Origin: Ketogulonicigenium robustum
Lineage (GTDB): Bacteria; Pseudomonadota; Alphaproteobacteria; Rhodobacterales; Rhodobacteraceae
Reading direction: 5' to 3'
Assembly (NCBI RefSeq): GCF_002117445.1
Contig: NZ_CP019937.1
Location: 71,001 to 135,000 of the forward strand
DNA: 64,000 bases
Numbering within the stretch: the stretch's first letter is position 1; each line of letters starts with the position of its first letter. The notes beneath the pieces are model-generated. The model made no database searches. It was not told the DNA's origin and saw only the letters and a program-made list of their open reading frames with translations. Of this stretch, positions 7,801 to 17,174 are shown piece by piece. Position numbers and translations under genes: made by a program.

Positions 7801-9318
7801 ATGTCGGTATCGCCCGCTGCGCGGCCCGCGCACCCCATATCGACCGACCCGCCCGCCCCGCTGCAGGATCACCCCGCAGCCGCCGCGCGTTTGGCGTCGC
7901 TGCGCGCGCAGATTCGGGCCGAGATGGACATGATGTCCTTTGCCACCCAGCCGTGGGTTATCGGGCAGCAATATGCGGGGCAGGATATACCCGACGTGGT
8001 CATCATCGGGGCAGGGCAGTCGGGCTTGGGCTTGGGCCATATGCTGAAGCGGCGCGGTATCACCAATGTGCTGCTGCTTGACCGCAACCCCGCAGGATAC
8101 GAGGGCGTCTGGGACACTTACGCCCGCAATCACGAGATCCGCTCGCCCAAGGGGATCACTGGCCTTGAAATGGGCCTGCCGTCGCTAACGGTGCATAGCT
8201 GGTTCGTCGCCCGTTATGGGCAGCCCGCATGGGATGCGATCACCCGTGTGCCCCGTGTGCAGTGGATGGAATATCTGCGCTGGTACCGCGCGATTGCCGA
8301 CCTGCAGATCCGCAATGATGTCACGGTCACCGACATCGCCTTTGACGCCGATGGTGTCAGCCTGACCACGGCGGATGGCGGGGCGATCCGCAGCCGCTAT
8401 GTGGTTTTGGCCACGGGTATGGAAGGGGGCGGCGATTGGGCAGTGCCCGATTTCATCCGCGACGCCTTGCCGCCGACCGCCTATTCCCATGTGTGCCACG
8501 GGTTTGATGCCGCGGCGCTGCGCGGCAAGGATGTGGGGGTGTTGGGGGCGGGCGCATCTGCCTTTGACGCCAGCGTTGCCGCGCTGGATGCAGGGGCGCG
8601 CAGCGTGCAGACATTTATGCGCCGCCCCGACGCATCGCTGCGCGATCTGGTGCGCGCCTTTGAATACAGCGGGTTTTTGGGCCATGCTGCGCAGCTGAGC
8701 CACCAGACCAAGTGGGATCTGGGCGTGTTTTTGTCGGGCGTCTCGCAGGCCCCGGCCGAGCATCACTTCAACCGCGCGCTGGCGTTCGATAACTTCCGGT
8801 TCTGGCGCGGGGCCCCGTGGACGGCGCTGCGCTATGAGGCCGGACAGGTGGTGGTGGACACCCCCAAAGGCACGTTCCGGTTCGACCACATCATCGCTGC
8901 AACCGGCCTGACATCCGACATGACCCTGCGTCCCGAGTTGCAGCACATCGCCGCCGCCGCTTTGCGTTGGGGTGACGTTTTTCAACCGTCGGCGGGGCGC
9001 GATTCCACCCGATTGCGCCAGCCCTTGATCGATGCCGATTACCGCTTTCAGCCGCGGGCACCGGGGTCTGCGCCGGGCCTGACGCGGGTTTACACGTTCA
9101 ATTCGCTGGCAATGGCGTCGATGGGCGGGCTGTCGGCGGTTTCCATCAGCAGCCACCGCTACGGCCTGCCGCGCTTGGCTGATGCGATGACCAAGGCGCT
9201 TTTTCTGGATCAGGAACACCTGCTGATCCCCATGCTGGAGCAGATCGATACCCCGTGCATGACCCTCAGCCCCTATGCGCGCGAGGTGCTGGGGTTGAAT
9301 GACGCCCCCGATGTTTGA
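7801..9318 (+). CDS. FAD/NAD(P)-binding oxidoreductase, flavin monooxygenase-like
   Basis: Product of 505 residues. It has an FAD-binding Rossmann motif VVIIGAGQSGLGLG (GxGxxG near residues 70-75), a FATGMEG-type second flavin motif (VVLATGMEGGG), and a second dinucleotide fold VGVLGAGASAFDASVAAL near residue 248 for NAD(P)H. This is the build of class B flavin-dependent monooxygenases and related oxidoreductases; the substrate cannot be told. An N-terminal extension of about 60 residues precedes the first Rossmann fold. It sits 29 bases before the first creatininase gene, so it probably oxidises the same compound or a product of it. Confidence 0.85.
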   Translation: MSVSPAARPAHPISTDPPAPLQDHPAAAARLASLRAQIRAEMDMMSFATQPWVIGQQYAGQDIPDVVIIGAGQSGLGLGHMLKRRGITNVLLLDRNPAGYEGVWDTYARNHEIRSPKGITGLEMGLPSLTVHSWFVARYGQPAWDAITRVPRVQWMEYLRWYRAIADLQIRNDVTVTDIAFDADGVSLTTADGGAIRSRYVVLATGMEGGGDWAVPDFIRDALPPTAYSHVCHGFDAAALRGKDVGVLGAGASAFDASVAALDAGARSVQTFMRRPDASLRDLVRAFEYSGFLGHAAQLSHQTKWDLGVFLSGVSQAPAEHHFNRALAFDNFRFWRGAPWTALRYEAGQVVVDTPKGTFRFDHIIAATGLTSDMTLRPELQHIAAAALRWGDVFQPSAGRDSTRLRQPLIDADYRFQPRAPGSAPGLTRVYTFNSLAMASMGGLSAVSISSHRYGLPRLADAMTKALFLDQEHLLIPMLEQIDTPCMTLSPYAREVLGLNDAPDV

Positions 9319-9347
9319 ATTTGAGTGTTTGCAAAGGAGAATGCAGT

Positions 9348-10136
9348 ATGGCCCGCAAAATTTGGTGGAATGACTTCACCGCCGCCGATTTCGACACCGT
9401 AGATCCGATGAAGACCATCGCCATTTTGCCCATCGCGGCCGTCGAGCAGCACGGCCCCCATCTGCCGGTGGGCACCGATGTCATTATCAATACCGGCCAT
9501 CTAGAATTGCTGGCCAAAGTCGCGCCCGCAGATCTGGATATTCGCATCCTCCCCGTGCAGCCCGTCGGCAAATCGAACGAACATCTGTGGGCCAAGGGCA
9601 CCGTCACGCATGCGGCCAAGACGCTGATCGATTCATGGGTCGAAATCGGCGAGAGCGTGGCGCGCACGGGTATTCGCAAGCTGGTGATCGTAAACTCTCA
9701 CGGCGGGAACGAGGAAATCATGGGCATTGTCGCGCGCGAGTTGCGTGTAAAATGCGGACTTTTCGTTGTGAAAACAAGCTGGTCTCGGTTTGGCGCGCCT
9801 GCGGGGCTGATCTCGGCCGAGGAAGCGCGGCAGGGCATTCACGGCGGCGAGGTCGAGACCGCACTTGTGCTGCATTTCCGCCCCGAACTGGTCGATATGT
9901 CCAAAGCGGGCAACTTCACATCCGTCGCCGCGCAAGAGGAAGCCGACTACACCTACCTGCGCCCGACCGGAACCCATGCATGGGCGTGGATTTCCAGCGA
10001 TGTGCACCCGTCGGGCGCCATCGGGAATGCCAGCCTCGGCACAGCAGAGAAAGGGCAGGCCATCGCCCAGAACCACGTCGATGGATTCGTCGATCTGCTG
10101 GGCGAAGTGCTGCGCCATCCCGTGATGCCGCAATAA
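9348..10136 (+). CDS. Creatininase-family amidohydrolase 1
   Basis: Metal-dependent amidohydrolase of 262 residues. ATG 9348 is preceded by AAGGAGA at 9334-9340, a better start than the upstream in-frame codon at 9315. All metal-ligand positions known from creatininase are present: Glu33 and His35 in VEQHGPHLP, Asp44 in GTD, His118 in NSHGGN and Glu168 in HGGEVET. Family members hydrolyse cyclic or linear amides (creatinine, mycofactocin precursor, formamides), so the substrate is open. A second creatininase follows 140 bases downstream, and an ABC importer after that. Confidence 0.88.
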   Translation: MARKIWWNDFTAADFDTVDPMKTIAILPIAAVEQHGPHLPVGTDVIINTGHLELLAKVAPADLDIRILPVQPVGKSNEHLWAKGTVTHAAKTLIDSWVEIGESVARTGIRKLVIVNSHGGNEEIMGIVARELRVKCGLFVVKTSWSRFGAPAGLISAEEARQGIHGGEVETALVLHFRPELVDMSKAGNFTSVAAQEEADYTYLRPTGTHAWAWISSDVHPSGAIGNASLGTAEKGQAIAQNHVDGFVDLLGEVLRHPVMPQ

Positions 10137-10276
10137 ATCGCATTTGGTGCAATTTTGGGCAAACTTTCCCCTTCGTAAGGCTGGGTGGAGCGCACAAGGC
10201 GCAAATCAAGTTGTTTTATGTTGATTTGCGTTGGTCTTGATGTGCGAGTTTGATGTGAATGAACAGGAAAAGCGCA

Positions 10277-11083
10277 ATGGCTGATCTGTGGTGGACCCTT
10301 TCGACAGCCGCATTCGCCGGCCGCGATATGACGCAGGCCGTGGCCGTGCTGCCAATCGCGACGGTCGAACAACACGGCCCGCATCTGCCCGTCGGTGTCG
10401 ATGCGATGATTAATGCGGGCATCGTGGCGCGCGCCTTGGACCAGATCGACCCCGCCTTGCCGGTCTATGTTCTGCCCATGATCCCCGTCGGGAAATCGAC
10501 CGAACATTTGTCCTACCCCGGCACGCTGACCCTGTCGTGGGACCTTGTGGCGAAAATCTGGTTCGAGATGGGCGAATGTGTGCGGCGCACGGGGTGTCGG
10601 CGGATCATCTTGTTCAATTCGCACGGCGGGCAGGTGCAGCTGAGTGAGATCGTCGTCCGTGATCTGCGGGCCAAGCTGGGGATGCTGGCGGTTGCAGCAA
10701 CATGGTTCCGCATCACGTCCATGGAGGGGCTGTTCACCCCCGAGGAAGAACTGCACGGCTACCACGGCGGCGAAATTGAAACCAGCGCCATGCTGGCCCT
10801 GCACCCCGAATTGGTCGATATGTCCCGCGCCGCCGATTTCCGCCAACTGTCGCAGCAAATGGCGGGCGAGGCCGAAATTTTGCGCCCGGGCCTGTTTGGC
10901 TGGATGGCGGAAGATCTGCACCCTTCGGGCGTCAGCGGCAACGCCGCCGCGGCCGATGCACAGCGGGGCGAAATCCTGATCGACCGCGCCGCAGCGCGTT
11001 TGGTGCAACTGATCCGCGAGACAGCGGACTTCCCCATAGACCGGCTGTCACAGGCCGCAGATTATCAGGTTAGCCCGACATGA
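10277..11083 (+). CDS. Creatininase-family amidohydrolase 2
   Basis: Paralogue of the preceding gene, 268 residues from ATG 10277 (AGGAAA upstream); ATG 10259 is an alternative. Ligands match: Glu31 and His33 in VEQHGPHLP, Asp42, His116 in NSHGGQ and Glu166 in HGGEIET. The regions between the metal motifs differ clearly from the first copy, including HLSYPGTLTLSW where copy 1 has HLWAKGTVTHAA, so the two may act on different substrates or form a mixed complex. The 3' end overlaps the ABC ATPase start (ATGA at 11080). Confidence 0.87.
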   Translation: MADLWWTLSTAAFAGRDMTQAVAVLPIATVEQHGPHLPVGVDAMINAGIVARALDQIDPALPVYVLPMIPVGKSTEHLSYPGTLTLSWDLVAKIWFEMGECVRRTGCRRIILFNSHGGQVQLSEIVVRDLRAKLGMLAVAATWFRITSMEGLFTPEEELHGYHGGEIETSAMLALHPELVDMSRAADFRQLSQQMAGEAEILRPGLFGWMAEDLHPSGVSGNAAAADAQRGEILIDRAAARLVQLIRETADFPIDRLSQAADYQVSPT

Positions 11084-12102
11084 GCCGAGACTTCCTTCGC
11101 CTGCAGCACCTTAACGCCCATTACGGCAATGCGCTGGCCGCGCAGGATATTTCGCTGAACATCGACAAGGGCGAGCTGGTCTCGCTGCTTGGTCCATCGG
11201 GTTGTGGCAAGACCACCACGCTGCGCATGATTGCGGGGTTCGTGCAGCCGACCTCGGGCGAGGTGGTGATCGACGGCAAGGACGTGACGGGGCTGGCCCC
11301 GCATCGGCGCAACATCGGCGTCGTGTTCCAATCCTACGCGTTGTTTCCGCATCTGACCGTGCTGGGCAATGTCGCCTTTGGTCTGTCGATGCGCGCCGTC
11401 CCCAAGGCCGAGCGGTTGGAACGTGCCCGCGCCGCCGCCGAACTGGTGGGGTTGGGTAAGTTCGTTGACCGCTATCCGGGCCAGCTATCGGGCGGGCAGC
11501 AACAGCGTGTTGCCTTGGCCCGCGCGCTGGTGATCGAGCCTTCGGTGCTGTTGTTGGACGAGCCGCTTTCGAATTTGGACGCGCATCTGCGCGGCGAGAT
11601 GCGGTCGGAAATCCGCGCCCTGCAGCAGCGTCTGTCGATCACCACCGTTTTCGTGACGCACGATCAGGCTGAAGCCTTGGCCATGTCCGACCGCGTCGTG
11701 GTGATGAGTGCGGGCAAGATTGTCGAAGTCGGCGACCCGCGCACCTTGTGCGATCACCCGACGCATGAATTCACGGCATCCTTTTTGGGCGAACGCGCCG
11801 TCATCACGGGCGAGACTCATGAAGGCGTTTTCACCGCGCCGGGTTTTCGCTGGGACGGCGCGCCTGCTGGGGCCACCCGCGCCGTGCTGCGCGCCGCCCG
11901 CCTGCGCTTTTCGCCCGACGCCGGCCCCGAGGTTTTCGCGGGGACGGTCGTGTCCTCGGCCTATTTGGGTGATGCGGTCGAGACCGATGTGACCACCCCG
12001 TCTGGCCGCGTGCGGCTGCTGACACCTTCCGACCAGCCGGTGCCGCCCGTCGGCAGCGCCTGCCGCGTGCACGCCCTGCCGGGCAGCATTACGTTCATCT
12101 GA
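11080..12102 (+). CDS. ABC transporter ATP-binding protein (PotA-like)
   Basis: ATPase of 340 residues of the polyamine/iron/thiamine (POPT-type) importer group. Walker A GPSGCGKT is at 38-45, the signature LSGGQQQR and Walker [13 protein letters not shown] are intact, and the switch histidine lies in [13 protein letters not shown]-terminal TOBE-like regulatory domain occupies roughly residues 240-340. Its start overlaps the second creatininase and it is followed by the binding protein and the fused permease, so the importer is co-expressed with the hydrolases. The substrate is presumably a nitrogen compound hydrolysed by them (inference). Confidence 0.92.
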   Translation: MSRDFLRLQHLNAHYGNALAAQDISLNIDKGELVSLLGPSGCGKTTTLRMIAGFVQPTSGEVVIDGKDVTGLAPHRRNIGVVFQSYALFPHLTVLGNVAFGLSMRAVPKAERLERARAAAELVGLGKFVDRYPGQLSGGQQQRVALARALVIEPSVLLLDEPLSNLDAHLRGEMRSEIRALQQRLSITTVFVTHDQAEALAMSDRVVVMSAGKIVEVGDPRTLCDHPTHEFTASFLGERAVITGETHEGVFTAPGFRWDGAPAGATRAVLRAARLRFSPDAGPEVFAGTVVSSAYLGDAVETDVTTPSGRVRLLTPSDQPVPPVGSACRVHALPGSITFI

Positions 12103-12125
12103 AAAACAAAAAAACCAACAGGGAT

Positions 12126-13178
12126 ATGGCTATGACACTGATGAAAAGACGGACTTTCGGAAAGCTGGTTCTGGGTACGGGTGTCGCAGCCCCGTTCAGC
12201 TTTGTACGCAGCGCAATCGCCCAGCCCAAACCGGGGGACGAGCTGATCGTCGGTATTTGGGGCGGCGCGCAAGAGCGCATCGTGCGCGAATTCGTCGAAC
12301 CCGCGCTGGTCGAGAAATACGGTTGCAAGGTCAGCTACGTGCTGGGCGGCACGGGCGAGCGTCGCGCGCGCGCCTATGCCGAACGCGGCCGCCCCAGCTT
12401 TGATGTCATCTATCTGAACATCTACGAATCGCGCCAGGCGGTGACCGATGGCGTGACACAAGCACCGACGGACGCGGTTGAAAACGCGCAATACCTGTAC
12501 CCACTGGCAAAAATGGGCGGCTACGGCGTCGCCTTCAACCCCGCGACGATCATCTACAAAACCGACAAAGCCTCGGCCCCGATCACGTCGTGGAAGGATC
12601 TGTTCAACGATGAATGGAAGGGCCGCTTCGCCGTGCCGCAAGTGCCGGGGATGGAAGGCATGGCAGCGTTGCTGATGCTGGCCAAAACCTATGGCGGCGA
12701 TGAATTCAACATCGATGTCGGCTTCGACAAGCTGAAGGAACTGAAGCCTTTCGCTGCGGTGCAAACCTCGGCCGAAAACGCGTGGCAGATGTTCGAACAG
12801 GATATCGCCGACATCACGGTCGAATTCGGGTCGCTGGCCAATATCGCCAAGGATAGCACGCTGCCGGGCATCACCATCGCAGACCCGACCGAGGGGATCT
12901 GCGCGGCGATGAACGTGGCGTGCATCACTACCGGCACCCAAAATCAGGTTCTGGCCGAGGAATGGATCAACCTGCACCTGTCCGAGCCCTGCATGCAGGC
13001 CTACATGCGCCAGACCTATTACTCGCCCACCGTGAACAACGTCGTCATCCCCGATGACCTGAAGGATAAAATCCTCACCCCCGAACAAATGGAGCGGTTG
13101 GTCAGCTTCGACTGGGAACATATCGCGTCGAAGCAGTCCGAATGGTCCAGCCGCTTCACGCGGGAAATCGCAGGGTGA
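12126..13178 (+). CDS. ABC transporter substrate-binding protein (PotD-like), Tat-type signal
   Basis: Periplasmic solute-binding protein of 350 residues. The leader MKRRTFGKLVLGTGVAAPFSFVRSAIA has a twin-arginine motif (RRTFGK) and a cleavage site near AIA, so Tat export is likely, which is uncommon for this class. The mature part is of the extracellular binding protein family 1/8 type (LIVGIWGGAQERIV..., FDVIYLNIYES, TSWKDLFNDEWKGRFAVP). An AACAGGGAT ribosome site precedes ATG 12126. The ligand is unknown. Confidence 0.9.
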   Translation: MAMTLMKRRTFGKLVLGTGVAAPFSFVRSAIAQPKPGDELIVGIWGGAQERIVREFVEPALVEKYGCKVSYVLGGTGERRARAYAERGRPSFDVIYLNIYESRQAVTDGVTQAPTDAVENAQYLYPLAKMGGYGVAFNPATIIYKTDKASAPITSWKDLFNDEWKGRFAVPQVPGMEGMAALLMLAKTYGGDEFNIDVGFDKLKELKPFAAVQTSAENAWQMFEQDIADITVEFGSLANIAKDSTLPGITIADPTEGICAAMNVACITTGTQNQVLAEEWINLHLSEPCMQAYMRQTYYSPTVNNVVIPDDLKDKILTPEQMERLVSFDWEHIASKQSEWSSRFTREIAG

Positions 13179-14887
13179 TTTCGCAGCGCAATATCGGCCG
13201 GGGGTTGGCAACCCCGGTCACTTTGGTTTTGATCGCGGCCTTTGCGGTGCCGATGGCGGTTGTGATGCTGCTGTCGCTGCACGGCTATTCGGACCCGTTC
13301 GGGCCGCTGTTCCGCACCCCCAGCGCGGCGCAATATGCGACGGTTCTGGGGGATTTCTTCTACCTCAAGGTCGTGCTGGAAACGCTGCTGCTTGCGGGCG
13401 GGGTCACGGTTGTTTCGGTGCTGCTGGGCTATCCGCTGGCGTTGTGGCTGGTTTCGGTGCCTGCGCGGTGGCGGGCGTTGGCTTTCGTCGTCATCCTGAT
13501 CCCGCTGCTGACCAACGTTGTGGTGCGGTCACTGGGCATTGTGCTGCTGCTGGCCCCCGACGGTATTTTAAACGGTGTTCTGGGCTGGTTCGGCATCGGC
13601 CCGTTCCGGGGGATGCTGTATAACTACGGCGCGGTCTGTGTGGCCTTGGCGCAGGTTTTTATGCCCTATGTCGTCTTGGCGCTGTATGATGTGCTGCAGG
13701 GCACGTCGCCGCGCGTGCACGAAGCGGCCGAGAGCTTGGGCGCATCGCCCAGCATGGTCTTTTGGACGGTGCGTTTCCCGATGGCGCTGCCGGGGCTGCG
13801 CGCGGGGATCGTCGTGGTCTTCCTGATGGCCTCGACCGCTTATGTATCGGCGACGATTCTGGGCGGCGGGCGTGTGCTGACCAGCGGCATGCTGGTCTAC
13901 CGCGAGGCGATCGTGAACCTGAACTACCCCGTCGCGGCAGCGCTGACGTTGGTGATGACTCTGGCCAGCCTTGGCTTTTCGGGCGTGGTTCTGCTGGTCT
14001 TTCGCCGCCTGACGCCTTGGGTGAATAATGCCGGCGGCCAAGGCCGCGCGGCGGCAACGTTGCCTGCGCTGCCCATCGCACTGGTGCGCACGATGGATGT
14101 CGTCGGGCCGATCTTGTCCAAAGTGCTGTTGGCGGCGGCAATCTTGCTGCTGCTGTTGCCGCTGTATCTGGTGGTGATGCAAAGCTTCAACGATGTGCCG
14201 CAAGCTTCGTCGGCCAAGTTCATGGGCTTTACGCTGAAATGGTACCAGCTGGTGCTGGAAAACGGCAATTACACGGCCGCCTTCCTGAACTCGGTCCGCT
14301 TGGCCATTGGGTCGACGCTGGTGGCGCTGGCAGTTTCGATCCCTGCCGCTTTTGCGCTGGTGCGGTTCCGCTTTCCGGGGATCTCGGGGCTGGCGGTGTT
14401 CTGGGCGTTGCCGCTGTCGCTGCCGGGGGTGGCCATCGGGGTGGGGATGCTGCAACTTCTTAGCATCTTCTTCCGCTTGCCGCCGTTTTTGGGGCTGTTG
14501 GCCGTGCATGTGGTGATCGTGATTCCGTTCTGCATCAGCCTGCTGGTAGCATCGGTCATGCAACTGGACCGCAGCCAAGAGGAAGCGGCCGCAAGCCTTG
14601 GCGCGAATGCGGTGCAGCGCTTCTTCCGCATCATCCTGCCCGGCTTGGCCCCCGGAATCGCGGCGGCGTCGATCATGGCGTTCCTGACCAGCTTTGGCGA
14701 GGTGACCGTCACCAGCTTCTTGACGACTGCGCGGATGACGACCTTGCCGGTGCGGATCTATGCCGACTCGACCTTCATGCTCGAGCCGACGATCCATGCA
14801 GTTTCGGCAATGACCATGCTGCTGACGCTGATCGCGCTGTTCGTTCTGAACAAGTTCCTGCGGCTCGACCGGCTGTATGCGCGCTAA
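13175..14887 (+). CDS. ABC transporter permease, fused PotB-PotC-like
   Basis: One polypeptide of 570 residues with two complete permease domains; they are normally separate proteins of about 280 residues. Each half has its own EAA loop: HEAAESLGASPSMVFWTVRFP in the first and EEAAASLGANAVQRFFRIILP in the second. I count about twelve membrane segments, with a linker around residue 290 (NNAGGQGRAAATLP). The start taken is GTG 13175, overlapping the TGA of the binding protein (GTGA); an ATG at 13142 is in frame but would overlap by 37 bases. The fusion makes a pseudo-heterodimeric channel from one gene. Confidence 0.9.
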   Translation: MISQRNIGRGLATPVTLVLIAAFAVPMAVVMLLSLHGYSDPFGPLFRTPSAAQYATVLGDFFYLKVVLETLLLAGGVTVVSVLLGYPLALWLVSVPARWRALAFVVILIPLLTNVVVRSLGIVLLLAPDGILNGVLGWFGIGPFRGMLYNYGAVCVALAQVFMPYVVLALYDVLQGTSPRVHEAAESLGASPSMVFWTVRFPMALPGLRAGIVVVFLMASTAYVSATILGGGRVLTSGMLVYREAIVNLNYPVAAALTLVMTLASLGFSGVVLLVFRRLTPWVNNAGGQGRAAATLPALPIALVRTMDVVGPILSKVLLAAAILLLLLPLYLVVMQSFNDVPQASSAKFMGFTLKWYQLVLENGNYTAAFLNSVRLAIGSTLVALAVSIPAAFALVRFRFPGISGLAVFWALPLSLPGVAIGVGMLQLLSIFFRLPPFLGLLAVHVVIVIPFCISLLVASVMQLDRSQEEAAASLGANAVQRFFRIILPGLAPGIAAASIMAFLTSFGEVTVTSFLTTARMTTLPVRIYADSTFMLEPTIHAVSAMTMLLTLIALFVLNKFLRLDRLYAR

Positions 14888-15083
14888 TGCCATCTCCTCC
14901 GGCGCGATGGGTGTCAGAGGGGGTGATTCGCTGCGTCGAAGGCCTTTTCCCTACAAGCTGACCCAGCGGCAGTAGTGCCGTTGCTGTCTGGCCGCGAAAT
15001 CAGGTGAACCTGTTTTCTTGCGAAAATACGGTGCTACGTCATCCTTCTGCGCAATCACATATGTATGCAGCAGGGGACGACAG

Positions 15084-15992
15084 ATGTATTTCAAGCCGAT
15101 CAGCATGGCCTTCGCCGCCATTTTCTTTGCCACCGCCAGCACCGCAGCCGAGCCTTTGGTCACCACCGCGTGGCTCGAGGAAAACCTCGGTAACCCTGAC
15201 ATCGCCCTGATCGAGGTCAGCGTGAACCCCGGCGTTTACGAGCGCGGCCATATTCCGGGCGCGGTGAATTTTGTCTGGCACACGGATCTCGTCGATCCCG
15301 TCCAGCGCGACATCGCCAGCCAGTCCGACCTGCAGGCCCGCCTACAAGCCGCGGGCGTGAATGATGACACCACGATCATCCTTTACGGCGATACGAACAA
15401 CTGGTTCGCGGCATGGGGCGCATGGGTGTTCGATGTCTACGGGCTACAGGATGTGCGACTGCTGGACGGCGGCCGCGTCGCGTGGGAGGCCGAGGGGCGC
15501 CCGCTGGACAGCGTCGTGCCCGACCCCGCGCAGGGCAATGTCACGCTGGCCGCCGCGAATGCCGACTTGCGGGCCTTCCTGCCCGAGGTTGTGGCGGCCT
15601 CAAATGACGCAACGCATGCGATCGTCGATATCCGCTCGGCCAATGAATACAGCGGTACCGTGATCGCACCCGAGGGCTTTCAGGAAACTGCAATCCGTGC
15701 GGGCCACGTGACGGGGGCCGTCAACGTGCCGTGGGGTAGCGCCGTTGCCGACGACGGCCGATTTAAGTCGGCAGACGAGCTGCGCGAGATCTATGCTGCG
15801 GCGGGGGTCGACGGGTCGCAGCCGATCATCACTTATTGCCGCATTGGCGAGCGGTCGAGCCACACGTGGTTCGCCCTCAGCAAGATCTTGGGGTATGATG
15901 TGCAGAATTACGACGGGTCTTGGACAGAATACGGCAACGCTGTGGCCGTGCCTGTGACGAACCCGGCGGGCACGATCTGGACGGGTCTGTAA
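15084..15992 (+). CDS. Exported thiosulfate sulfurtransferase (tandem rhodanese)
   Basis: Tandem-rhodanese protein of 302 residues. ATG 15084 has AGGGGAC upstream and gives a signal peptide (MYFKPISMAFAAIFFATASTAAEP), so it acts in the periplasm. The C-terminal rhodanese domain carries the catalytic cysteine in ITYCRIGERSSH (Cys252). The N-terminal domain has YGDTNNWFA at the matching place and lacks the cysteine, as expected for the inactive domain of this family. The next gene, six bases on, encodes a YeeE/YedE thiosulfate-type transporter, so the pair probably handles extracellular sulfur compounds. Confidence 0.92.
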   Translation: MYFKPISMAFAAIFFATASTAAEPLVTTAWLEENLGNPDIALIEVSVNPGVYERGHIPGAVNFVWHTDLVDPVQRDIASQSDLQARLQAAGVNDDTTIILYGDTNNWFAAWGAWVFDVYGLQDVRLLDGGRVAWEAEGRPLDSVVPDPAQGNVTLAAANADLRAFLPEVVAASNDATHAIVDIRSANEYSGTVIAPEGFQETAIRAGHVTGAVNVPWGSAVADDGRFKSADELREIYAAAGVDGSQPIITYCRIGERSSHTWFALSKILGYDVQNYDGSWTEYGNAVAVPVTNPAGTIWTGL

Positions 15993-15998
15993 TCGCAG

Positions 15999-17174
15999 AT
16001 GTCGCTGGCTGTTGATGTCAGGCCCGCCCGTCGCAACTTTTGGGTTGCGGCGGGTTTGGCCGTGGTGATCGTCGCATTGCTATGGGCGATTCCTGCGCGC
16101 GATGCGCTGAACCGGCCTTTGCCCTTGTCGATGCTGTTGGGCGTCGCGCTGGGCGTGGTGTTTCAGCGCGCGCGGTTTTGCTTTTGGTGCAACTTCAACG
16201 ACTACCTGAGCGAGGGTGACGCGCGGGGCCTGCTGTCCATTCTGACGGCGCTGGCCACCGGAACTGTGGCCTATGCGGCGGTGCTGCACGGCTGGGTGCC
16301 TGACCCGTTCGCAGGGCGCTTGCCGCCCGATGCGTTCATCGGGCCGGTTGGTGTGCCGTTGGCGCTGGGCGCGTTCTGCTTTGGTGTCGGCATGGCGATA
16401 AGCGGGTCGTGCATTAGTGCGCACCTGTATCGCTTGGGCGAGGGAAGCGTCGGGTCGGTGCTGGTTTTATTGGGTGTGGGTGCAGGGTTCATTTTAGGGT
16501 TTTTGCTGTGGAACCCGCTGTATATGGCGGTCGGCGCGGGGCAGGTGGTATGGCTGCCTGCACTGCTCGGGCACGGCGGAGCCTTGGCTGTCGCGCTGGC
16601 GGGCTTTGCAGTGTTGGCCTTTGTGGTGCTGCGCTTTGCCCGCCCTCAGCCGTCCGTTGCACCTGTAACGCCGGTTCAGGCCATATTCTCCGTGCGCTGG
16701 CCGCCGGTTTTGGCGGGCGTGCTTGTGGGGCTGATCGGTATTCTGGCTTACCTGCGCGTCGCGCCGTTGGGCGTAACGGCCGAGATCGGGTCGCTTGCGC
16801 GCACCTTTGCAACCGACAGCGGATGGGTGCCGCAGCGGTTGCTGGCGCTGGACACGCTGCGGGGGTGCATTGCGGTGGTCAAGGAAACGCTGGCCTCGCG
16901 CAACGGGGTCTTTGTGGTCGGGCTGGTGTTGGGGGCCGCTGTGGCCGCGCAGCTGGCAGGGCAATTCCGCCCCGTCTGGCCGCGTGTCGCCAGTTTGCCG
17001 CGCTTTCTGGCAGGTGGTGTTTTGCTGGGTTTTGGCGCGATGATCGCGCTGGGCTGCACGGTGGGGGTGCTGCTGTCGGGCACGATGGCGGGGGCACTAT
17101 CAGGCTGGGTCTTTCTGCTGTTCTGCCTGCTGGGCGCATGGGCGGGTCGCGCTTTGCGGCCTTGGCTGCCTTAG
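15999..17174 (+). CDS. YeeE/YedE (TsuA-like) thiosulfate/sulfur transporter
   Basis: Membrane protein of 391 residues with about ten hydrophobic segments. It has the conserved cysteine motifs of the YeeE/YedE family: RARFCFWCNF near residue 58, GSCISAHLYRLGEG near 130 and LGCTVGVLLSG near 353. E. coli and Spirochaeta relatives take up thiosulfate, passing the ion along these cysteines. The exported rhodanese immediately upstream fits sulfur handling. Its stop overlaps the stop of the convergent mocA-like gene (shared TTAG at 17171-17174). Confidence 0.88.
   Translation: MSLAVDVRPARRNFWVAAGLAVVIVALLWAIPARDALNRPLPLSMLLGVALGVVFQRARFCFWCNFNDYLSEGDARGLLSILTALATGTVAYAAVLHGWVPDPFAGRLPPDAFIGPVGVPLALGAFCFGVGMAISGSCISAHLYRLGEGSVGSVLVLLGVGAGFILGFLLWNPLYMAVGAGQVVWLPALLGHGGALAVALAGFAVLAFVVLRFARPQPSVAPVTPVQAIFSVRWPPVLAGVLVGLIGILAYLRVAPLGVTAEIGSLARTFATDSGWVPQRLLALDTLRGCIAVVKETLASRNGVFVVGLVLGAAVAAQLAGQFRPVWPRVASLPRFLAGGVLLGFGAMIALGCTVGVLLSGTMAGALSGWVFLLFCLLGAWAGRALRPWLP

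Noticed and set aside
13568..14893. 441-codon open frame antisense to the fused permease
   Set aside because: His/Arg/Gln-rich composition with no domain; a shadow of the permease frame.
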